Source: Hydractinia symbiolongicarpus (lineage: Eukaryota; Cnidaria; Hydrozoa; Anthoathecata; Hydractiniidae). From it: 64,000 nt of DNA. Positions 34,074 to 45,900 of the stretch are shown here, piece after piece (positions within the stretch are counted from its first letter, which is position 1; each line of letters starts with the position of its first letter). Position numbers and translations under genes: made by a program. The stretch covers positions 5,281,001-5,345,000 of the forward strand of contig NC_079888.1 in assembly GCF_029227915.1 (NCBI RefSeq). Direction: 5' to 3'. The notes under the pieces were generated by a model. The model did no database searches, was not told the DNA's origin, and saw nothing but the letters and a program-made list of their open reading frames with translations.

Positions 34074-34146
34074 CGCCCAACGTGGGGCTCGAACCCACGA
34101 CCCTGAGATTAAGAGTCTCATGCTCTACCGACTGAGCTAGCCGGGC
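34074..34146 (-). tRNA. tRNA-Lys (anticodon CTT), right arm
   Basis: 73 nt on the - strand, the same sequence as the gene at 16595-16667. A box, anticodon CTT, B box and acceptor stem are intact, unlike its mirror partner at 31924. Confidence 0.96.
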
Positions 34147-36796
34147 TGACAACGTTGAACAAGAAACAGAAGGAAACAAAAGTAAGAAAAATTACAAAAA
34201 AAATATTAAATTTACAGAAATAAAGGAAAGGAGAAAAAAGTAAAGGAAATTAGAAAGTGATAACATTTAGTTATATTTAAAAAATTAAAAGAAAAAAAGG
34301 GAAAATTACAAAAAAAAAAGAAATATTTAATTAAGTTTATAAAGAGATAAAAGGAAAAAAGGAAATTAACTAAAAAAAAGAAATATTTAATTAAATTTAA
34401 AATAGATTAAATGGTTAAGAGATGATAAAACTTTTAGAAATAAAGATTGAAAATATGTTTTTTGTGCGAGAAAGGCTTGGCTGTTTACAATACGTTTTAT
34501 TTTAAAAGAATGTTTATGTAAAATGATCGATAAGAAAAAAATTGTGTACGGTGGCCGAGACGTGCCATATAAAAAAACAAACAATAATAAACACAAAAAG
34601 GATATAAAAACATAAACAAATAAATATAAAATCCGAAAAAAATTAAAGGAAAAGAAGTAAACGTCATAGCGCAGGAGCGTTAAAGTACATTACAAATTAA
34701 TACAAAGAGGGGCCCCCACAAAAAGCTGGGGACAAATTTGCGGGATAGAAAAGACAAGGCAATAAAACATTTCTTAGGTTTCAGACACCGTCTTTTAAAA
34801 CAAATGATCTTTTACACGCATTTGCCTGTAAATCACCTGTTATTGAAGTTAGAACCTGACGAAATTGCTCTAGATGCGTCAAGTCGATGTAGTTGGATTC
34901 AGAATTTTAAGGTACATACTCGTGATTAGTTAAAAAACTGCGTATCAGCAAATTCTACGTATGAAACCGATTATCACAAAATACGTTATATTATAAATTA
35001 CTTAAAAGACAATTTTATGATCTTTCAAACGAACATAAAAACGCATTGTTAAAAATGACTGCAAATCAAGATACTGGCTATTAAATATAAATTGATGACG
35101 TCAATGTTTAACTAGGATTTTTGAAATTTCATATAATATGGTTGGAAAGCAAACTTTATGGAGGATAAAATAAAGCAGGAATCATTCTATTTTGATAGCC
35201 AGTTAGCTGCGGAAGAGTTAGAAAAGTATACTGGCTAGCCAGGTCACCTTTTTGGGTGCTGACTTGCCCCTTATTCAACGTTATGTAGCTAGGTAGGTAT
35301 CTACTAAAGCTAGCTAAATTTCACTTTAGGCAAATTGAATGAAGTGAGATTGTAAACCTAAACTGTTTTCAAAAAACTGACAAACCATCGACCTAACACA
35401 TATCAGGATATATCATGGAATTTCCAAAAGCTTCTAAATAAATTTCAAAGCTATCCTGTCAATACTATATCTAAGATCTGTATTTTAATTCATTTATTGC
35501 GTGGTATTGTATGCAATCTACAATTCAACAGTACAGGTTTCAACTCCCACAAAAAATGCGTTGGTCAGGTAAGTAGCGTTAAAAATGAGCTGGGCGCACT
35601 TGATAATAATCCATATTAAGGCTCACAAAGGGCTCTGACATTTGTGAAAAGAGACCATGCTGACTTCAGCAACATTCTAAATAACCTTCAAGCTGTAGGG
35701 TTTTTTGTTCCACCTAACTTGCCTTTTTCCTTGACGTTAACAAGAAATGAAATACATTTCAGAACTTAAAAATTTGAAGCCACAAGTTGTTGTATGCGTG
35801 CTTTTAGAGATGGTTTCCACAAGCAATTATATACGTTCTTTCAATGTGCTGTCCGAGCTGTTTAAACCACAAGTTGTATATACGTGCTATGTTAAGTGCC
35901 ACTTCCCATTGCCAATTTTCAGGCTTTAAGAGGAATTGCAATAACAAAAACCGTTCTTGTTCCATGTTATTAATAAAGAGATAAGCATTTATCTATCTAG
36001 ATCCAGACTTTAAATACGCTAATTCTACTCTCTGATTATAAAGAAAATACGTCAACCAAGCGTGTTTTCAAGTTGTATCTCAAATTGATCCTGATTCATA
36101 TCGTGGCACGAAAACTGTTTTCATAACACCAAACCACACTTCGACCAAATTTCATCGATATCATTGGACGAAAGTTGAGAATAAAATACGTCCACAGACA
36201 CGAATAAGTTAAACAACCATGAAAATAAAGTCCGATTGCGGTATAAGTCCACTTTGCTTTTTTAGATGAAATGCGCATAATTAGATTTCCACAAAAGTTT
36301 AAAATAAACTAACATCACGCACGTAAAGAACGGTAAAAAATGCATTTAAACGAAACTAAAACGATACATCAGCAGGTACATTGAGTTTGGATGATGAGTG
36401 ATCCGACATATTTAAACAGTTTGTTTCGCCGCACTATTTTTTGCTAATGTGAATGACAGGGTCTGGAACGGCTCCGAAGCGAAATCTTATTGAATGTGAG
36501 AATGGTAGTAAAAGTAAAACAAAAATCAAATTTTCCACTACAACTATTTTGTTAGAAACATTTTGCAGAACCACATACTACATCATAAAACTCGTACGTG
36601 TGTAAAATGTTAAATCTTATCTTATCGTTACCATGCTAATGTACCTAATAACCCTCTACTTTTATGTTAATGCATTCCTTTTTATATAAACGATTGATTC
36701 TTCGCGCTTCGCTCCAATTATTTTTACTTGTTTAGGAAAAAAATCATAGCCAAAATAGTTTATCGTTTACATATTGGTTTGTTTATTTTTTAAAGT
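34147..36796. other. AT-rich stretch without a supported gene
   Basis: Poly-A-rich islands (GGAAAAGGAAATTA-like purine runs at 34180-34400) and short open frames without motifs. I see no coding or RNA gene here. The right end probably lies just beyond the 3' end of the TNF ligand transcript. Confidence 0.5.
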
Positions 36797-36812
36797 ATTT
36801 ATTTTATTTATA
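36797..36812 (-). terminator. Likely polyadenylation signals of the TNF ligand gene
   Basis: On the - strand this reads TATAAATAAAATAAA, giving two overlapping AATAAA hexamers about 170-180 nt after the stop codon at 36980. Confidence 0.55.
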
Positions 36813-36925
36813 CCAATTATTTTAAATCTTCCGCAATTGCTTAAAATTGTAGCTATTCTTGAGGCGATTGTGCAATTTTGTAATCGTTTACAAAACAGGA
36901 ATGGGCTAGCCTGGTGCACGAAATT

Positions 36926-36955
36926 CATGTTTGGATATTTAATATCCCGAACATG
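36926..36955 (-). promoter_or_regulatory. Hairpin in the presumed 3' UTR of the TNF ligand
   Basis: On the - strand the RNA would fold as CATGTT / AACATG outside and GGATAT / ATATCC inside, separated by a small internal loop, with a UAA triloop. It begins 25 nt after the stop codon. Vertebrate TNF messages carry a 3' UTR stem-loop with a triloop bound by Roquin; similarity here is in outline only and function is inference. Confidence 0.4.
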
Positions 36956-36979
36956 ATGTTACGGATACACGACAAACTT

Positions 36980-39974
36980 TTACGCTTTCATCAATAAATA
37001 TGCTCCGAATTGAGCTTTATCGGGAGACATGCTAAAATTGATGCCACTATCTGCAGTAGCTATTGAAAGGTCATCATCTTTCGTCAGTTTGACGATACGC
37101 GCAATGTATTTGGTACAGTACGTTTGACATGCACTGCGAGGGACGGTTGCATTTACTATTTTCGATAGACGATTTTTTCTGACATAGAATTGTAGAACGT
37201 CTTTGCGGAAGTCCTTATTTTCAGAAAAGAACATCTAAAAAGCAATTGAAACATTTTGTAAAAGTTATATTTTGATATTAAATAATTTAGATATAGATTG
37301 GCCTTTTGCCTTACCTGCGCGTAAACATAGTAGTAACCAGAAGATTTTATGATAATGTAAGAATCTTGAAAACTGGATATATTACCAGTTTGTAGAGTCG
37401 TCTTCCAATTATAGATAGCGGTATCTAAAATGAAGAAAAGTATCGTAAACGGTGTTGTTTTTTGTAAAGTTATTCCTTAAATTCACCAGATCTATATACC
37501 TTTCTGTGATTGTTGTTTTTGGTAGTTTCTACCCACCATCTGGATAGCTGCAAATGGTTTCTGAAAAATATGTTAAACATGTAATTTAATAGACAACCTT
37601 ACGTCTTTAAATGTTTAGTTTTGATCACATCATTTTAATGAAATTTTTCAAATTTCTGCTTAATCTATAAAATTCATTGATATTAAATCGTTTCAGAGTA
37701 TTTCGATTGCATTTATGTATTGGTATTTTTATTAGACTGATTAATTAACTTGCAGCTTAACTCCCACTAAAACAACATAATCTCAATATAGCATTTGTAT
37801 TATTTCTATTTATTTCCGGATTTACATTTTAAGAGGGCACAAAGATAACACAAACAAGGTTAAACAAGCACACTTGCATGCAAATCTGATCGCCACTTGA
37901 ATAAGTCTCTTGTGTGAAGTGCAACAATTAAAGTAATTTTGACGTCATTACGTTGCTCATCGGCAAAATTATAGAAATTCTAAAATAAGACTAAAACAAT
38001 TTGTACCAAAGTGGGTAAAATTTATAGTTTTGACGTTGGATTTGTTGCTTTATTCGAAACTAAGTCGCTGGAATCATACAGGGGGTATAAATCCCCTACC
38101 TACCGCTCGACCCTTTCCACTAGCACACCTCTGAGCAGCGTACTGACGTGAAAATCGGATTAAATCCGAAATAAGTTTAAACAAAAAAACAAGAGTTTTA
38201 ATATAGCGGGGGAGCAGTGACTTAAGTAGAGAAAAAATTAAAGGTAAAATTTCTGGATTTACAATACGTATTTCTAAAACGAATATTTTTTTGTTCACTA
38301 CAAATATATTATGAACATTTTAAGATTAAGTGGGAGGCCAGTTTTAAATTTCTGAACTTAATGAATTACTTTAGCAGCTGATTCGACTGCTTCGTCCAGT
38401 TGACAGCTGTTTCGTAAGAAATTAATTCTAAAGGGGGATTTTCACGAAGGGAATTCAACTGCGAATTCGACGGCAAATTGTATCTGAGCATGCGCAGTTT
38501 TGTTTGTTTTGATTTTGCATCGAAATATTCGCTTCGCTGAAAAGTAGAAACAGTTCCTACTTTTTCGCGGCTAAAGGTTAAGTTGCTAGTTTTTGACCAA
38601 TCAGAACGCGGTTAACTAATGTAAACAATGAATTTGGCGCCAAATTTATTTTGTCGTGAAAATTAAAAAGCGAATTCGCCATCGAATTCGCCGTCGAATT
38701 TGCCGTTCAATTCGCTTCGTGAAAATCCCCCTTAAAACAGCTTACGTCTCCTTTAGCTAAGTGTTTTTCTTTCAGAAACTGAAACGATGTCCTCGATTTC
38801 AAAAAGGCGCCACATGAAGTAGTAACAGAAACAAAAACTTGACAACGAAAAATATACCTAAAAAATTACTAAAAACGGGAATAACAAATTCAACATAGAG
38901 CGAAACAAATGAATTGAAAGGGTACTGAACGATAAGGCATGCAAAAATTTAAAAATCTTCAAAACGAAAGTCTCCTTAAAAGGGCGCCAAAATTTAGTGT
39001 TAGCCTTTCTTTACTTTAGTCAGGTTTTTTAAAGTGTTCTGGGGAAAGAGCTATTCCACGAGAAAGCAAAGCGAAAATTTAATTACTACTTACTAATTTT
39101 TGAAGTTTGTTCTTAATTTACTAAGTCAGCTATAAAAATATGAAAACGCCTTTTCATTCCCATATCTTGGAAAGAAAATAGGAAAAAATTGTATAACAAG
39201 TCGTTTGCCCGTAGAAAAATCCACGAGTTCGTGTCTGGCTACTGCGGTTACTATTTTGCGTGACAGACAGACGAATACGGGTATAATACAGACTGAAAAT
39301 GTTGCAGTTTATTGGTTATCTATTCATTGGTTCAGAAAAAAAGCTCGTTTTTGTGAAGAGCTCAAATTGAAATTTCCTTTAAATTTCTCATAAAAAGTGC
39401 GAATGTTCTAGCTTTGAGTGAAATTATGACACTGGCCGCAAGTATAATGTGTTTTTTCTTCATTTAATAATATTTAAGAATAGCTGTAGGCCGGTTGAGA
39501 AAGTCCGCCAGTTTGCCCATTGTTAAAATTCCTCGCAAATTCGCCTGCAAAAAATAAATTGTATAAGAAAATATTGCATTTGCTATTCTATGTGTCCTTA
39601 GCACGAACACGAGTATTATTATAGAGATAGAGATGTTATACCTTCTCCGGAGCCTGTGTAACTTTGGTCCGGTTCCTGGTTTCTTTTTTGAACTGTTGAA
39701 AAATTTTCGTGTAATTCGATAACAACTTAGCGTAAAGGTGCAATTTTTTCTGATCGATAGGAGCTGAATACGATACTTGTGATAATATTTCTTGTAGGTG
39801 ATCTTCTTTTGCCTGTAATCTTTCAAGCCCTTTCTCTAATTCCTTCTCTGAATTTGTGTACATGTAACCAACCAAAGATAGCAAAGAGATAAACAGAAAC
39901 GAAAAAACAAGAGGGAGACATAACCTCTTAAAATATGAATTCCTTGCTTCTTCTTTAAATGACACAGAATGCAT
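36980..39974 (-). CDS. TNF-superfamily ligand, type II membrane protein (4 exons, about 252 aa)
   Basis: Exons on the - strand: 39642-39974, 37500-37560, 37315-37424, 36980-37234 (stop). All have GT-AG borders and phases join cleanly (759 nt). Exon 1 gives a short cytosolic tail, one transmembrane helix (about residues 19-40; LVFSFLFISLLSLVGYMY) and a charged coiled-coil stalk (EKELEKGLERLQAKEDHL) with NYT and NRT glycosylation sites. The remaining exons make the trimeric TNF homology domain. It opens KPFAAIQMVG (strand A), followed by YNWKTTLQTG, SGYYYVYAQMFF (the conserved G-Y-Y-x-Y-x-Q) and the C-terminal QFGAYLL. Two Cys (ACQTYC) may pair in a loop. Such ligands signal through TNF receptors in cell death and immunity. 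The domain is strongly supported; the link from exon 1 across a 2.08 kb intron is inferred from phase, type II topology and order. An extra exon in that intron is possible. Confidence 0.84.
38431..38733. mobile_element. MITE of about 303 bp in the TNF ligand intron
   Basis: Ends are long inverted repeats: AAGGGGGATTTTCACGAAG at the left, and the same sequence inverted at the right. Each continues into internally repetitive GAATTCGNCGGC sequence for about 50 bp. The right flank reads TTAA and the left TAAA, so a TTAA target (piggyBac or Kolobok type) with one change is possible. No coding capacity. Confidence 0.85.
39197..39296 (-). mobile_element. Short Helitron-like repeat copy, decayed end
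   Basis: On the - strand this runs from TCAGTCTGTATTATACCCG through CGTCTGTCTGTCACGCAAAA to a decayed fold (CGTGGATTTTTCTACGGG) and CTTGT. It parallels the well-formed element at 59095-59235. The expected final CTAG has become CTTG. Confidence 0.65.
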
Positions 39975-42937
39975 TTTTTACATTTAGTATTATAACTTAT
40001 CCTGTCATAAACTTTTTTTTACAGCTCTTGTCTACATTTAAAAAAATTTAAAGCTTCTGTACAAGATGTATAAACATTCTCAAAAAATTCTCCGAAGAAG
40101 AGTTTGCTTATTAAATATTTAAAACTCGATGCTGGTAATGTTAAATGAGAATTATTATTACAACAATAAAATAGATTTTCTTGGAAGTTTATACATCTAT
40201 AACAAACAAAAAACAAAAGGGAAAGTTATAAAAAGCAATAAAGGTTTATTTGTATTAGCATTCAAACTGAAATGATTAAATCACGTGTGTCCTTAAAGGC
40301 GCATAATCACACTTATCGAAAAAAATTAAAATATACATTTTATTTATTTATTTCAAAGTTCAGACGGAGTTATGACTTTCCTGAAAGTTTGAGGATGTAA
40401 AACATACTAGAAATGGAAATAATGGCACATTAATATCTAGAATTTATTGTTTTTGTTTTCCAGCCGCCATATTTAACGATCTTGTTGATCTCTTATTTTT
40501 GTCTAATAAGCGAGCCGTCGCAAAATGTTCGTGTGAAACCGTAGGTAAACAAACGGCCTCAACTTTAAATGAGCTCTGAGATGGAGTTCGATAAAATCAA
40601 CGAAAGTAAAACTCGTTAATTGACGCCTTTAATAATTTATGTCATAAAATTTTAATGTATGCACATTTTCTTAAAAGAAAACGGGGGAATAGAATTATAT
40701 GAATTCTTTATAGGTTTGCCTTTTCATAGTTAAATAGTAAATATTTCTTGGGTTTAAGGCAATAAATAATATTTACTAATTAGAATTATATGCTTCCATG
40801 TTTATACTAAGGAGATGTTTTTATCTTTTTAAATGTTCAACCGGAAATTCTTATATTTCAAGCATTTTCTCTTTTTTCAAAATGTTGTAATTTTTCGCAA
40901 GATCACGACAAAGGATTCTGCTTTGAATGGTTTATTTTCTTACATTTTGGTATATAAAGATCATTTTTTAGTTAGAATTAAACGATTCTTAAAAAATTCA
41001 CATACTGTGCTATCATAAATAGTATAAATATTTTATTTAAAACCATTTATTTTTTCTATAGGTCAACCACTAATCTGTTCAAACAGTGGGAATTCTAAGA
41101 CGACATATTATGTTAGAAACGCAACCTCGTTTCCAGCGCCTGTTGTCTCTTTTTATCTGGGGATTTTTATCAGGTACAGGATTTGAAACAAAAGTCCCAC
41201 ACGTTTAGCGTATGTTATTGTTGGTATCTAACAAGTTGCATATATCAAAACTAGGCGAAGGATCTCTCCCCTGCCTGCTACTACCCTGGTTTTTCCCCTG
41301 TGAATCAGGTAAATTCTTGTCTGTTTACACAAGTTTTATTTCTTTCTCAATCAAACTGGACTTTTGTTCAAAGACGCTACATCACTTTCTCTTTAGTTCT
41401 TACTAAGAGGGGTTTTCCAGAACATGATGAGCCTAGACCGAAACTGAACTTTTCTAACAATTATAATTCCCTCCCCATTCCCATCCACGCCCCCCCCCCC
41501 CAAAAAAAAAAAAAAAAAATAGCTCCAATCTAGTTACCAAAGTGCAGTGAACTCTCCCTATTTCGACTACTCTTTATCTTAAACATCTCGGTCTCGCTTC
41601 CTTGAAGATTTGTTTAGGTTCTAAGCTATTTTCCTCTATCTCAAACCTCTCTATATCAAATACCTCTCTATCTCGAACCTAAATCTCAGTCCCGTCTGAT
41701 TATTTCTTTCTCTTTGTCGAACTTCTTCGCAATTAAGGGCCTATTTACACTAAAAATCGAATTAAAATGTTCGATTTGGGGACGAAAATGTTTGATGTTT
41801 GGATTCTAAGGTAGATCAAGACATTATGTAGTGTTTATACTGAATCAGAAATCTTTATGAAGATGTCGGCTGTGAAACGCAAACTCAATAATTTCTCTTG
41901 GTTCAAAAATGCAATTCGAAAAATTGAGAAAAGAATGATTAACAAAAAAATTTTAAAATCCCCCAAAACACAAATTCAACATGAATGAAGAACAAAGTTA
42001 AAACCATGTCTACATTATATCGGATAGGTTTTGTGTCGATAAAAAATCATATCGGATAGGTCTTCTGTTTACACTATACACTGTGTTTTGCAGCATGATT
42101 TCTATTCCGGATAGGTTTTGCAACGCAATGTATGTACCGGATAGGTTTTTATAAGTATGTACCGGATAGGTTTTTGTAACGCCATATTTTCTAGTGTGAT
42201 CAGTTAAATGGCATGATTTTCATGCCGAATACTTGTTTTTTGTGTTTATTTTACCATTTTACACACGTTTTTTTCCGAGATTGTGGAGGAAATAATATTT
42301 CTATTTTATGGACTGCAAAACATGTAAGCTGTTCAGTTGTTATTCACCACCGAAATTTTAACAGCATCCTAACAAATACACGAAGAGATAGACTTCTCAG
42401 ACTTGCTTGTTTGAATGAACTGTAATCGATGTCATAGGAAAGCGTTCCTCCAGGCCAATGAAACAAATAGTGGGTTTTTTTTAAGTTTTGAACCTTCGTG
42501 CTTATATTCAGAAAAACGATACCCAATTCCACGATTCCTCCGGTAAGAATCGTGGTATTTCGAATTTTGTATTTTGAATCCAAGTTTTGATTAATTTCTG
42601 CCTTTTTCCTAGAACTCTGTGGGACATGTTCTTTTAAACTTCGACTTTGAGATTGCTTGGTAGTTTCTGATGGCTCTTTTGCTGATTGACTTGTTTGTGA
42701 TGATGGCAATTGCGATGAATACTTGAATACTTTTTGCAAAGACGTTCGTTTTCCAGATATTGAGAGTATTTTGCCGGTGTTTTTTTAAAAATTTTGGCAC
42801 CATTTCTGCTTTCTGATCCTCTCTTTTGACTTTTTTAATTCACCCATTGCTTCCCGATATTTTTGGATACTTCTGAGTTGGTCAGTCCACTGTACATTCC
42901 ACCTCACGATCCTAAGAAAAATATGTGAGAAAATAAA
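39975..42937. other. Intergenic stretch; GGATAGGT repeats, no supported gene
   Basis: No recognised gene upstream of the TNF ligand. A C-then-A homopolymer pair sits at about 41491-41519. At 42018-42177 the motif ACCGGATAGGTTTT or a close variant occurs five times at uneven spacing. The open frame at 42344-42739 on the - strand has no domain I can name; see the exon candidates flanking the hAT element. Confidence 0.45.
42018..42177. repeat. Irregular repeats of CGGATAGGTTTT
   Basis: Five copies of (A/C)CGGATAGGT(T/C)TT at intervals of about 20-50 bp. The spacing is irregular, so this is a degenerate satellite or clustered motif. Confidence 0.75.
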
Positions 42938-42942
42938 TCATT

Positions 42943-45900
42943 CAGGGGCGGATCCAAACCCCGTCAAATGGGTCAAAGGACGGGGTTCAAAAATAACAAG
43001 TATAGTTTATCTAATTTTCAAATATTTAGTACTAACCAGTAATATTTGGGGCGTGTAATAATGTATTCATTTGAGCGCTCATCAATATAAAAATTAATAA
43101 TATTGCCGCCGCTGCTGCTGCCGTGTGTATGGTCGCGCGGTGGTGGCGGTGGCGCGCGTTATGGCATCAGCTTCATTTTCGTTGCGAAGACAGGGCGCAA
43201 AGATGGCTAGACCTAATCTTTAATGGTGGATAGAAAAATATAGACTTTGTTCTGCAGGTTTTTGACGGAGCAATGAGGTTATTCTTAACTCTTATTGGTC
43301 TAGAGTGCCGGGTTTGCAGGAGAAGAACACCGGCAGGATTTGATTGGTCCTTACAGAAGTTTTCTTAAGCTGTGATTGGCTAAAAATCAATACCCTGCAA
43401 AAGCCAAAATTCTCACGCTAGTCTTCATCTTCATATCTTCCTCAACATTATTGCTCAACATGGCGTTTAGTTCAGTGAGAGAAGATGTTTTGAAATTATT
43501 TCAAGACGAAGATTTGCAGAAATTGATTGAAATATTTAATATTTATTCTGAGAAATGGATAAATTCAAATAAAAATGTGTTTTTAAACACAGAACAGCTT
43601 TATGCTGTACTTTCTTGCGGAGAAATTGGTGTGAATGAAGATGCTTTGAAATATCTTCCTGCATCAGTTTCTTCCAAGAATTGTGTTGCATTGAGGTAAG
43701 ATTTTATTTTCTGTAATTTCCATTTCTGATTATTGCTGACCATTTGTTACCATAGTAATTAAGTGTACATCACTATGTCATCACCATGAACTACTTATGG
43801 CTAGCTAGCTAGCTACATGTATTCGTGGTTTTTGTTTTGATTATTACTCTTGGAGAGCTAGCAACCGTATCTATGGTAGCTAGCTGGCATGTGTGTGTGG
43901 AATTAATAATGGTTTTGATTCTTCTCAAAATGTTAAAATTTAGTGTCTTTGCTCTGGGGAGTGAATTCTCTTTAATTTCTCTAAGAAATATTTATTTATT
44001 TTTCACTGTTTAGGTCCGAATCATCTGGAAATTGCTTGTTTAGCTCCATATCCTTATGTCTGGTAGGTGATAATACTTTGACGCAACAGTTAAGGCTACT
44101 TGCTTGCATTGAACTTTTTGTCAATTCTGAGTATTATAGTTCTCACCCCAATTTATTTGTTGACAAATATCCATCTTTAAGTCCATCAAATATTTTAGCA
44201 ATGTCAGTATCTCATGCTGCTGTTGATACTAATTTTAAGGCTGCTGAACTTGTCAAAGCTGAGGCTACTTTTTGTTTGAAAAACATGAACCAGTGGTCTG
44301 GTTTTCTCTTTGTTTTGTCATTGTCTTCTATAATTCGCAGAAATATTATGTGTTATTATCCTGATTGTGGTCCTCTCAAATACAAAGAAATATTCAATAA
44401 AAAGGTTTTTCCACGTGTGCCAAAGGTTGATGAAACTTGCTTCCATATTTTGTTTTGTTATGAAGGTTATCTCATTTCAGATATTACTTTTAAACATAAT
44501 CACTATGTGCCACTTTTATTTACTTCTAAGGAATTAATTTATAAGCCTCTATTTAAGAAGAAATGTATGTCTACCAATGTTTCTGGATTCTTTCAAAAGA
44601 AAATTGATTTTAAACCTGTCACCAAGAATAAGCTTATTTTACCAAAGGTATCTCTTCCTCAGCAATTGCCTACATCAAGTCAGGATCCCCAAGCAATAAT
44701 AAAAGGTACTAATAATACACCTTCAAGCAACATTTCAAATCCTTATACTTCTTCTGTATCTAATGTTTTTAGTAATCTTTTACAAAATAGTACTAGCCAT
44801 GAACCTAATTTTTTTCCAAACAATAATAAGTCAGTCATAACATCAAAAATAGTTGATTCCCTTCCACAAAATTTTGATGTAACTGATGTTGCATATTACA
44901 GACTTCGTGTTAAAGAAGGGATGACAGACAAACAAATTTTCGATCTAATAAATCAGACTCTTTCCCCTTCTGCAGATTATACCTACCCTAAAACTTTAAA
45001 ACGTCAGTTCCGTTCAAAGTGGTTGAAAGATTACCCTTGGCTTCGCTACTCACCAGCCTATGATGGGGCTTTTTGTTTACCCTGTGTTCTTTTTGGATCA
45101 AAGTTCCCTGACAAATGTGGTAAAAATTCAAAACCTTTTTTTACAACCTTTTACAAAATGGAATGATGCAACTAGATCTTTTAATCAACATCAATCCACA
45201 AATAATGGTTTACATGAATTTACTTCCACTGTTTTTAATAATTTCATTAGTCAGATGTTATCTAAATCCCAGCCCATCAATGTTTTAGTCAATGATCAGC
45301 TACAACAGAAAATAAACAAAAATAGAGAAGTTTTGAAATCTATTGTTGATACCATCATTTTATGTGGTCATACCAATTCAGCTTTGCGGGGACATAGGGA
45401 TGATGGGAAATATCTCCCTGAGGCAGGAGGCTATGCTAATCAAGCCGGGGTTGGAAATTTTCATAAGTTTTTAAACTTTTCAATTCGCAGTGGCAATCAA
45501 CTATTAAAAGATCATTTAGAGTCCAGTGCTAAAAATGCCAGGTATATTTCTAAAACAGTGCAGAATGACTTAATTGGATGTTGTGGTCAAGAAATTACTA
45601 ATGAAATCATTTCTGAGGTTAAAGTAAATAAGTTTTATTCCATAATTGCAGATGAAGCATGTGACTCATCAACTAAAGAGCAAATGGCTCTCATTTTAAG
45701 ATATGTTGATAGCACTTGTGAAATAAAAGAGGACTTCATTCGTTTTTTACACTGCTCTGAAGGATTATCTGGTGCTGATCTCTTCAGTACAATTATGAAA
45801 TGTTTAAAAGAAGATCTAGGGCTTGACATAATGGATTGCAGAGGACAGGGCTATGATGGTGCTGGGTCAGTTTCTGGTCACATTAATGGTCTATCTTCTC

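Larger units (their letters stand above)
31931..34139. repeat. Near-identical inverted duplication of a tRNA Lys-Trp-Val block
   Basis: The left arm (31931-32458) and right arm (33612-34139) are about 528 bp each and appear roughly 97 percent identical by eye, with a 1153 bp spacer. Each carries tRNA-Lys, tRNA-Trp and tRNA-Val in mirror order. The inner homology stops exactly at the 5' end of tRNA-Val, and the outer homology stops inside tRNA-Lys at position 10. High identity implies recent duplication or gene conversion. Confidence 0.92.

Noticed and set aside
39464-39541. Exon reading ANLRGILTMGKLADFLNRP as second exon of the TNF ligand
   Set aside because: It has a possible acceptor and fitting phase but runs into a stop, and the true strand A motif KPFAAIQMVG lies in the exon at 37500-37560. 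It could only be an alternative terminal exon.
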